The position numbers and the translations under genes were made by a program. A stretch of 64,000 nt of DNA, taken from Megaustenia siamemsis (lineage: Eukaryota > Mollusca > Gastropoda > Stylommatophora > Ariophantidae). The stretch is from contig JAVIAB010000047.1 in the NCBI GenBank assembly GCA_032433765.1, forward strand, positions 18,326,011-18,390,010, read 5' to 3'. How positions within the stretch are numbered: position 1 is the stretch's first letter; every line of letters begins with the position of its first letter. The notes under the pieces were generated by a model. The model was not told the DNA's origin. It searched no databases and saw only the letters and a list, made by a program, of their open reading frames with translations. Shown one piece after another: positions 56,640-64,000 of the stretch.

Positions 56640-58270
56640 ACATATAATTGTTAATAGAATACAACATAAACAACGTATAGACAATTATACAAGGAAGTGT
56701 TCATAATAAGATCAATATAGAATTAGAAAAACAACAAATCGGATTTACGAAAAACAGTGGGACGAAGAAACCATATTCTGTATGAGGAAGTTTTATCGAA
56801 AAGTACACAGAAGTAAACAAACCAATAAATGTCTTTTTCATAGACTACACCAAAATTTTAGACAGAATACATATTAAATAACTCATAGACTGCCTAAAAT
56901 ATATACATATAGATGACATAGACATAAGAGTAATACGTAAATTATACTGGGAGAAAACAGCAATAATAGAATATAACAAACACAACTCTAGACCTATTAC
57001 TATAAAGAGAGGAGTAAGACAAAGATACCTATCGCCAAACTCGTTCAATCTATACACTGAGAAAATCTTTAAAAACATCACAGTAATGAGAGGCCTAAAC
57101 ATTAATGGAAAGATAATCAATAACCTAAGACATGCTCCTGATATTGCATTACTAGCCGAAAATCCTAAAGACCCACAACAATTACTAAATTAAATAAACA
57201 TGACATGCAAAAAAATGGATTAGATATGAATATCAATAAGACTAAAGCTATGATAATAAATAAAGAAAATACTCAAAACCTGCAAGTGGATATCAAAAGT
57301 GAAGGAATAGATCTTCTCATTCTTCTTCTACTTCTTCTGCGATCATGGCTCATTCAGACTAGCATTCCGGACTCTCTTATGAAGTCAGCTGTCTGTTTAA
57401 GTGATTCGGTTGTCACTTATAGTTTCTCTTCCAGGGAGGTGGGCTAGGGCCACATTGTCCTTCTCAGGTCTGTGTACGGGGGCAATCCTGTAGACCATGT
57501 GTTGTTGCCATGTTATCCTGGTTACAGTGACATTGGCTGGTAGTTCCTATTTCGAGCTTGGTGAACATGTGGTTCCTCATTCTGTTGTGGCTAGTGCGTA
57601 GGCGAAGCATGATGACTTGATCCCTCCATGATTGTTTGAGGTATCCATCCCTCTCGTTATACTTTGGGTGTTCTGTTTCCAATTTTCATGGTACTGGCCT
57701 TTGATGATGCATTAGATAGAAGGAATAGATCTGGAGACAGTTCAGAACTACAACTACCTTGGCCATACTATACCAGTGATGGAAAATGTACAACTGAAAT
57801 AAGCAAAAGAATAGGGATGGCAAAAAAGTAATTTTAAGGCCATGGAAAATATACTAACATCAAAACAAATAACACCTGGGCTAAAACTAAGAACAGCAAA
57901 ATGTTATTTCTTCTCAACGTCCCTGTATGGCGCAGAAGCATGGGCATTAGACAAAAAATAGAACAGAAAATTAAGCCCTTGAATTGTGAATTTATAGAAG
58001 AATAGATACATTTGGATGGAAATAAAAGAAAACACAGATGAAGTCTTAAAACAACTAAAAATGAAATGAGAACTATTAAATACAATTCAACCAATACAAA
58101 TGCGATTTATGGGACATTTTTTTTATTTTTGAGGCAGACCAAGACTAACGTGGACGAGTAACATCAAAAGATGGACAAATCAGCCTATGACAACCTGCAC
58201 ATCAAAGCAAGAGACAGAGCAGAATAGTACTCCATGGTAGCCAACCTTCGATGTGGAGACGACACTCAAT
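56640..58270 (+). mobile_element. LINE family C, RT to 3' end, carrying a nested LINE
   Basis: Plus strand: QIGFTKNSG (RT block 1), a motif-A remnant at about 56840 (FIDYTK), KRGVRQRYLSP at about 57008, then MQKNGLDMNINKTKAM (57205). Interrupted at 57314, resuming at 57719 with TVQNYNYLG, then YGAEAWALDKK and the 3' end CTCAATGATGATGACTG. Confidence 0.65.
57315..57718 (-). mobile_element. 5'-truncated I/Nimb-type LINE nested in LINE C
   Basis: A 404-bp insert flanked by the perfect 14-bp repeat GAAGGAATAGATCT (57301-57314 and 57719-57732). On the minus strand it encodes the C-terminal domain with VIMLRLRTSHNRMRNHMFTK, a CHCNQDN cysteine cluster and GLQDCP, the end typical of RNase-H-bearing LINEs, then a GAAGAAGAAT-like tail. 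Target-primed insertion is clear. Confidence 0.85.
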
Positions 58271-58279
58271 GATGATGAC

Positions 58280-58630
58280 TGATGATTGATCTCATATTTT
58301 CGCTATAAAATGAGAGCAAATCCGGCGACAGAACACATCCTTGTCTGACTCCTTGTTTTATATATTGGCGCTGTCCTGTTTGCAAATTCTTATGACCGTG
58401 TTTGTTGCCAATAGTAATTGTTTATGATTCTGCGATCTTTGCCATCGATGTTTCATTTTTCCAGAACATTGATTATTTCTATAAGCTTTAGGCCTACTTT
58501 GTCAAATGCTTTTATGTGGTCTACGAAACATATGTATAGATCTTTATTTACCTCTATAGTTCTCTCTATCAATATTTTCTGGATGTATCTTGCATTATTT
58601 TTGTATTTTGGCACATCGACTTATCTTCCA
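58280..58630 (-). mobile_element. LINE family A, internal RT fragment
   Basis: Minus strand contains the GVRQGCVLSPDLL block (58345-58325 region), nearly the same DNA as 45350-45395, and upstream RT sequence. Bounded on both sides by other repeats. Confidence 0.55.
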
Positions 58631-58689
58631 AGATAGTCTACTGTAATTTACAAAAAAATAATTGTATGTAAAGGGACATTTAAAAAAAA

Positions 58690-59065
58690 AACCAGCAAAT
58701 TGAAGCTTTTGAAATGTGGCTTTATAGAAGAGTAGGTATAATTAGATGGAAAGAAAAGGAAACAAATGATGAAGTTTTAAAACAACTAAATATGAAAATA
58801 GAACCACTAAACACAATTAGAACAAGACAAATGAAATTTTTTGGGCATGTTAAAAGACACAACAGCCTAATAAAAGTAATATTGGAAGAGAAAATTCCTT
58901 GGTAAAAGAGGCAGAAGCAGACCAAGACTAACATATGCGAGTAACATCAAAAGATGGACAAGTCAACATATCGCAATCTGCACCATCAAAGCAAGAGACA
59001 GAGTGGAATGACGCTCCATAGTAGCCAACCTTCGATGCGGAGTCGGCACTCGATGATGATGAAAG
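58690..59065 (+). mobile_element. LINE family C, 3' end
   Basis: Open 58714-58905: YRRVGIIRWKEKETNDEVLK and QMKFFGHVKRHNSL; ends GTCGGCACTCGATGATGATGA. High similarity to 49549-49770 (minus). Confidence 0.7.
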
Positions 59066-59089
59066 GGACATTCATTGTATAGGAAGAAA

Positions 59090-59236
59090 GGTAAAGGTAA
59101 AGTACGAGACTTGAATCGGCGTCGATCGTGGGGGTATTTTTCCCAGTCAAGAGAAACGCTTACACTGCTTTCAGCGGGAATCGAACACGGAACGTTGGTA
59201 GTCGGGTGGTTTTCCCAAGGCTACCTAGGCCCCCAT
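59090..59236 (-). mobile_element. SINE-3 copy, internally deleted
   Basis: Retains the GAGACTTGAA end and part of the head (GTTCGATTCCCGC, reverse-complemented) but lacks ~170 bp of body relative to 4026-4342. Confidence 0.7.
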
Positions 59237-59854
59237 CTTATAACAAAATATATACGCGTTTGAAAGACATTAAGATTCATATTTACCGCGTTATTGTTAA
59301 CCCCACACAATAAACACTGTTTTAAACGTACAAAGGAGTAGTATATTTTTAGGCGTGGCTATTTGGGTACAAACATACCAACTTGAATTGTCGAATCGAA
59401 GATTCAAAAGTTTATTAATAGAAAATAATTGTTAATTATACATTAAATGTAGTAAAGAAGCTATCCAGGAACAGAAATATAGCACAAGTGGCAGAGAAAG
59501 GAACAGTTATGGGAACAGAGAACGATAAATGTTTTTGCAATAATAATGTTCAGGTTTACAGACTTATTTAAGGAGGACACCAAACCATCGATGTTATAAT
59601 GTGTTTTAATATTACGTATTTTGTCATATAACTTAAAAAATGCATGCATCGTGAACACCTAAAGCCAGACTCCGAGATTACTGCAAACCAAGTGTGAACG
59701 TTTTAGGCTCCATGCATGGCTGAGTGGACACATCAGGGAGACGATCCACGAAACTGGAGCGTCTAGCGAACGTTGCACAAGAATGCAGGTGGCGTTGGAA
59801 AGGTAGACGCATTTCAAAGACACGTTTCAGTTCAGTGAACAAATAGGTGAGCTC

Positions 59855-60000
59855 TTCTTATTTGCCTTTCAACGTTCAGCGGAATTTCAGTTCGTGTCCT
59901 CGTGATTCTGTTAAGTTCCCTTGATTTATGTTTTCTTAGTGTTTTTAATATTTCATAAATCCATCTTTTGTGTGCTCGACCTTAAGGTCTAATGGTTTTG
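59855..60000 (-). mobile_element. LINE family E, 3' end fragment
   Basis: TTGCCTTTCAACGTTCAGCGG corresponds to the family E 3' end in reverse complement, followed by the coding block of 5085-5290. Diverged. Confidence 0.4.
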
Positions 60001-60049
60001 TATCGTATGTTGTAAGCTCGTATTTTGTATTTTTATTTTATTGTCTTAT

Positions 60050-60640
60050 TGTGGACTACATATGCAAGTTAGCCAACCCATCGAAAACAGAGGTGTTCAA
60101 CAAGCTTCTATTTGCAGACGATCAGGCATTAATGCATGGAAAAGTAGAAGACCTACAAGAACACTTAAATAGACTCAACAGCTCAGGCACAAAATGCATG
60201 ATGAAAATCAACATCAATAAAACAGAAGTCATGAATATCGCAAAAGAGAAACAGAACATCAAGATAATTATAGACGGAAGATAAATAAAGCAAGAAGAGG
60301 AATTTAAATACCTAAGAAGTTTAGTGACAAACGACCATCACAAACAGCAGAAATATACTCAAGATGCCACGAAGCTTGTCAAATCATTGAGCAGTTATCA
60401 CCACTATTGTCCAACAGGAAAATAACACTAGAGGTAAAACGGGCACTCTACGATACAAATTTCATTTCAAAGTTGAGATACCAATACCAATCCTGGACTC
60501 TAGATGCAAGAACAATAAGAAAATAACATCTACAGAGATTAATGTCTTAGGCGAAGGACAGAAAACAGCTTGAGAGATTAGATTAGAAATGAAGAACTGA
60601 GGAAAATGTTAGGAATAACATCCCATCATAGAATATATAA
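60050..60640 (+). mobile_element. LINE family E, RT C-terminal half
   Basis: Plus strand open to 60284: VFNKLLFADDQALM (motif C, FADD) and KININKTEVM; then stops but still readable EFKYLRSLVTND. It ends where a SINE-1 is inserted. Confidence 0.6.
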
Positions 60641-60644
60641 AGAA

Positions 60645-60908
60645 AAAGTAGTAAAGAGACCCCTATCACGCCAAGTGGCGTATGGGGGGGGGGGGGGATA
60701 TGGTGTTATTGACCATACATTTTACAGACCTTCGGCACATGATTTTTGGGGCAATGTGGGCGGTATTATGCCCGTGCCGCTTTACTTTCTCAGAAAAAAA
60801 TTCGGTACCCATTAAAGGCTGGGTGAACCTGGAAGCCGTCGGTTGGGATCGAACCCTACCTCTCGTCCTTTGTAGTCCAGTTCACTAACCACTGAGCTAT
60901 CGCGGCTC
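60645..60908 (-). mobile_element. SINE-1 copy
   Basis: Head GAGCCGCGATAGCTCAGTGG at 60908; the body carries a G10 run at 60686-60697. Flanking AATATA-type repeats are imperfect. Confidence 0.85.
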
Positions 60909-61406
60909 TCAATATACATATGTATAGAGTATTAATGGATGGAAAACCCTGTGGATCAGTGGGCCTAACGTGTTCATTCACAGAACAGTGTGTGTTTGTC
61001 AAACATTGGTAGAATGAGCCACGAGAGAAGCTGTTCGACAAAAACAAAACATGCCGAACATGGTCACTCGAAGATAAACGTAAATGAAGAACGGTATCAT
61101 TGAGATGAGTTGTTTGAGTAGAGTGCTTGCAGTGGTCCAGAAGAGACTGGTTTCACAATGAAGTCGTGGGTTGGAGGTAAATTAAATAGTTTGATTATCT
61201 GGAAGTAGTGTCGAGAGGGTCTATACCATGCAAAACATATTTAACTAGGAGATTGAATATGAGCCCATAGTAGACGCGGAGTAAGATGGAGTGACGGCAT
61301 ACGAGAACTGCTACAGCAACAAATGACATAGGCTGAGGCTGTCAGAGGTGCAATAATTCGATCTTTGTATCTAAATCGACACCCGTAATGGTAGACGAGA
61401 ATTGAA

Positions 61407-63255
61407 GAGAGAGAGAGGGAGAGGGAGAGAGCGAGAGAGAGAAGAGAGAGAGGGAGAAGGAGAGAGCGAGAGAGAGGGAGAGAGCGAGAGAGAGAGAGAA
61501 GAGAGAGAGGGAGAGGGAGAGAGCGAGAGAGAGGGAGAGAGCGAGAGAGAGAAGAGAGAGAGGGAGAAGGAGAGAGCGAGAGAGAGAGAGGGGGGAGAGA
61601 GGGAGAGAGCGAGAGAGAGGGAGAGAGCGAGAGAGAGGGAGAGAGCGAGAGAGAGAAGAGAGAGAGGGAGAAGGAGAGAGCGAGAGAGAGGGAGAGAGCG
61701 AGAGAGAGAGAAGAGAGAGAGGGAGAGGGAGAGAGCGAGAGAGAGGGAGAGAGCGAGAGAGAGAAGAGAGAGAGGGAGAAGGAGAGAGCGAGAGAGAGAG
61801 AGGGGGGAGAGAGGGAGAGAGCGACAGAGAGGGAGAGAGCGAGAGAGAGAGGGGGGAGAGAGGGAGAGGGAGAGAGCGAGAGAGAGGGAGAGAGCGAGAG
61901 AGAGAAGAGAGAGAGGGAGAAGGAGAGAGCGAGAGAGAGAGAGGGGGGAGAGAGGGAGAGAGCGAGAGAGAGGGAGAGAGCGAGAGAGAGGGAGAGAGAG
62001 GGAGAGAGCGAGAGAGAGAAGAGAGAGAGGGAGAAGGAGAGAGCGAGAGAGAGGGAGAGAGCGAGAGAGAGAGAGAAGAGAGAGAGGGAGAGGGAGAGAG
62101 CGAGAGAGGGGGAGAGAGGGAGAGAGCGAGAGAGAGGGAGAGAGCGAGAGAGAGGGAGAGAGCGAGAGAGAGAAGAGAGAGAGGGAGAAGGAGAGAGCGA
62201 GAGAGAGGGAGAGAGCGAGAGAGAGAAAGAAGAGAGAGAGGGAGAGGGAGAGAGCGAGAGAGAGGGAGAGAGCGAGAGAAAGAAGAGAGAGAGGGAGAAG
62301 GAGAGAGCGAGAGAGAGGGAGAGTGCGAGAGAGAGAGAAGAGAGAGAGGGAGAGGGAGAGAGCGAGAGAGGGGGAGAGAGGGAGAGAGCGAGAGAGAGGG
62401 AGAGAGCGAGAGAGAGGGAGAGAGCGAGAGAGAGAAGAGAGAGAGGGAGAAGGAGAGAGCGAGAGAGAGGGAGAGAGCGAGAGAGAGAAAGAAGAGAGAG
62501 AGGGAGAGGGAGAGAGCGAGAGAGAGGGAGAGAGCGAGAGAAAGAAGAGAGAGAGGGAGAAGGAGAGAGCGAGAGAGAGGGAGAGAGCGAGAGAGCGAGA
62601 GAGCGAGAGAGAGAGAAGAGAGAGAGGGAGCGAGCGAGAGAGAGAGAGGGGGAGAGAGAGAGGGAGAGAGGGGGAGAGAGGGAGAGAGGGAGAGAGAGAG
62701 GGCGAGAGAGAGGGGGAGGGAGAGAGCGAGAAAGAGAGAGGGAGAGAGCGAGAGAGGGGGGAGGGAGAGAGCGAGAGAGAGAGGGAGAGGGAGAGGGAGA
62801 GAGAGCGAGAGAGAGAGGGAGGGAGAGAGCGAGAGAGAGAGAAGAGAGGGGGAGAGCGAGAGAGAGATAGACGAGAGTGAGAGAGCGAGAGGGAGAGAAG
62901 AGAGGGAGAGAGCGAGAGAGAGAGAGCGAGAGAGAGAAGAGAAGGAAAGAGCGAGAGAGAGAGAAGAGAGGGAGAGAGAGAAGAGAGGGAGAGAGCTAGA
63001 GAGAGAGGAAGAGAGAGAAAGGTAGAGAGCGAGAGAAAAGAGGGAGAGAGCGAGAGGTAGAGAGCGAGAGAGAGAAAGCGAGAGAGAGAGGGAGAGAGGG
63101 AGAAAGGGAGAGCGAGAGAGAGAAGAGAGGGAGAGAGCGAGAGAGAGAAAAGAGGGAGAGCGAGAGAGAGAGAGGGAGAGAGCGAGAGAGAAGAGAGAAG
63201 AGAGGGAGAGAGAAGAGAGGGAGAGAGCCAGAGAGAGAGAGAGAGGGGGGAGAGG
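61407..63255 (+). repeat. 1.85-kb purine block, (GAGAGAGC/GAGAGAGG)-based
   Basis: All-purine GA repeat punctuated by a C in GAGAGCGAGAG and by GAAGAG and GGGGGG variants, with a higher-order pattern of about 110-150 bp in its left two-thirds. It yields 692- and 492-codon frames of Ser/Leu/Pro/Arg or Arg/Glu only; neither is a gene. Confidence 0.97.
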
Positions 63256-63315
63256 TGAGCGAGGGGTTGGTGGTATAGACAGTATCTCTAACCTTTGGAA
63301 CTCTACGCCATATTT

Positions 63316-63356
63316 TTGTTTGTTTGTTTGTTTGTTTGTTTGTTTCTTTCTTTCTT
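63316..63356 (+). repeat. (TTTG)n and (TTTC)n microsatellite
   Basis: Short TTTG then TTTC tetranucleotide runs directly beside the purine block. Confidence 0.9.
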
Positions 63357-63711
63357 TGATGACTAATATATTACAAACAATGTGCTCGACACTTTTGACA
63401 GCAGAAATATTCTGCCACAAACTAAAAGTTCAAAACGTTATTACAAGTCAAGAAAGTTAAATAGTTAATATATTTATAATGTGTTCATGGCAGAGTGCTG
63501 CTGTGAAGATCATGAATAAAAGTTGCACGCCCAGTGCAGTCGTCATATAGTGTGCATGTAAGAAGATTATTTTCCTCAGACCAGATACCTGACACAAAGT
63601 AGCCTTATCAAAAATCAAATTACAATTGTAAACAGTGGATTTGAATCTTTAACTGTTTAGGCTTAATAGAGCAACCAATTAAAGACTTTCCTCTAGACTG
63701 TGACGTCAACA

Positions 63712-64000
63712 TGGCGATAAATACATTGCGTTGTTATGTTAAGCAGGTAACCACTGTTATTTTAAGCATGTAGTCATTGTTATGCAAAAAATCTAGCCAC
63801 TGTTATGTTAAGGGTATAGACACCGTTATGTTAAGCATGTAACCACAGTTATTTTAAGCATGTAGTCATTGTTATGCAAAGCATGTAGCCACTGTTATGC
63901 TAAGCGTATAGACACCGTTATGCTAAACATGTAGCCACTGTTATTCTAAGCATGTAGCCACTGTTATGTTAAGCATGTAGCCACTGTTATGTTAAGCATG
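63712..64000 (+). repeat. ~23-bp minisatellite running off the window
   Basis: About 12 units of TGTTATGTTAAGCATGTAGCCAC with variants (TATTTTAAG, GTATAGACACCG). It continues past the right edge. Confidence 0.95.

Noticed and set aside
61342..63420. 692- and 492-codon open frames on opposite strands
   Set aside because: Both are translations of a GA-rich repeat (only Ser/Leu/Pro/Arg or Arg/Glu). Open on both strands because the tract contains no TA dinucleotides; no start context, no domains.

Overview
The window looks like intergenic and intronic DNA from an animal, most likely a mollusc (gastropod-like). This taxon guess is inference, based on GT-AG introns, dense tRNA-derived SINEs, several non-LTR retrotransposon families, long minisatellites and an Ig-type surface gene; no marker gene fixes it. 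Most long open frames are not genes: they lie in microsatellites or in transposon remains.

Host genes. I could assemble one complete six-exon gene on the minus strand (53312 down to 14973). Its exons are 61, 306, 113, 226, 219 and 98 nt. Every junction has GT/AG sites and matching phase, and the coding sequence is exactly 341 codons (340 aa plus stop). It encodes a signal peptide, an N-glycosylated Ig-like domain, two further cysteine-bearing extracellular exons and a C-terminal hydrophobic tail with no cytoplasmic part (probable GPI anchor). Pieces of at least two paralogues lie at the left on the plus strand. One is a 226-nt exon at 1798-2023 with a terminal exon at 3711-3814. The other is a decayed terminal exon at 8107-8205. 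The window therefore samples a tandem family of Ig-like surface proteins.

Virus-like element. Intron 3 of the Ig gene holds a 10.3-kb Maverick/Polinton-type element (30774-41101). It has a perfect 6-bp target duplication (CACAGT), AG...CT termini and ~1.64-kb terminal inverted repeats that look nearly identical. Inside are a PC4-like ssDNA-binding protein on the minus strand and, on the plus strand, an FtsK/A32-like packaging ATPase, two small proteins, a chromodomain integrase (F54H12.3 type), a membrane protein, a probable penton, a Gly-rich basic protein, a probable major capsid protein (F54H12.2 type) and an adenain-type protease that is visibly broken. There is no protein-primed DNA polymerase B and no room for one. 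This compact, polB-less virion-plus-integrase element is the most notable object here.

Other mobile DNA. A nearly full-length LINE (28.9 to 23.2 kb, minus) is split by a degenerate Mutator-like transposase element (~24.3-27.05 kb). At least five LINE families (A-E) occur as fragments, including one nested insertion with a perfect 14-bp target duplication. There is a Penelope GIY-YIG remnant. Four tRNA-derived SINE modules occur, some nested and some fused into composites that share one target duplication.

Tandem repeats. There are 36-bp (12.6 kb), 41-bp (15.7-16.5 kb), 42-bp (17.0-18.45 kb, with an 18-unit higher-order period), 51-bp (20.3 kb), 59-bp (54 kb) and ~23-bp (right edge) arrays. 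Large GATA/GACA/GGAT tetranucleotide blocks lie at 21.05-22.2 and 29.07-29.5 kb, and a 1.85-kb purine block at 61.4-63.25 kb.
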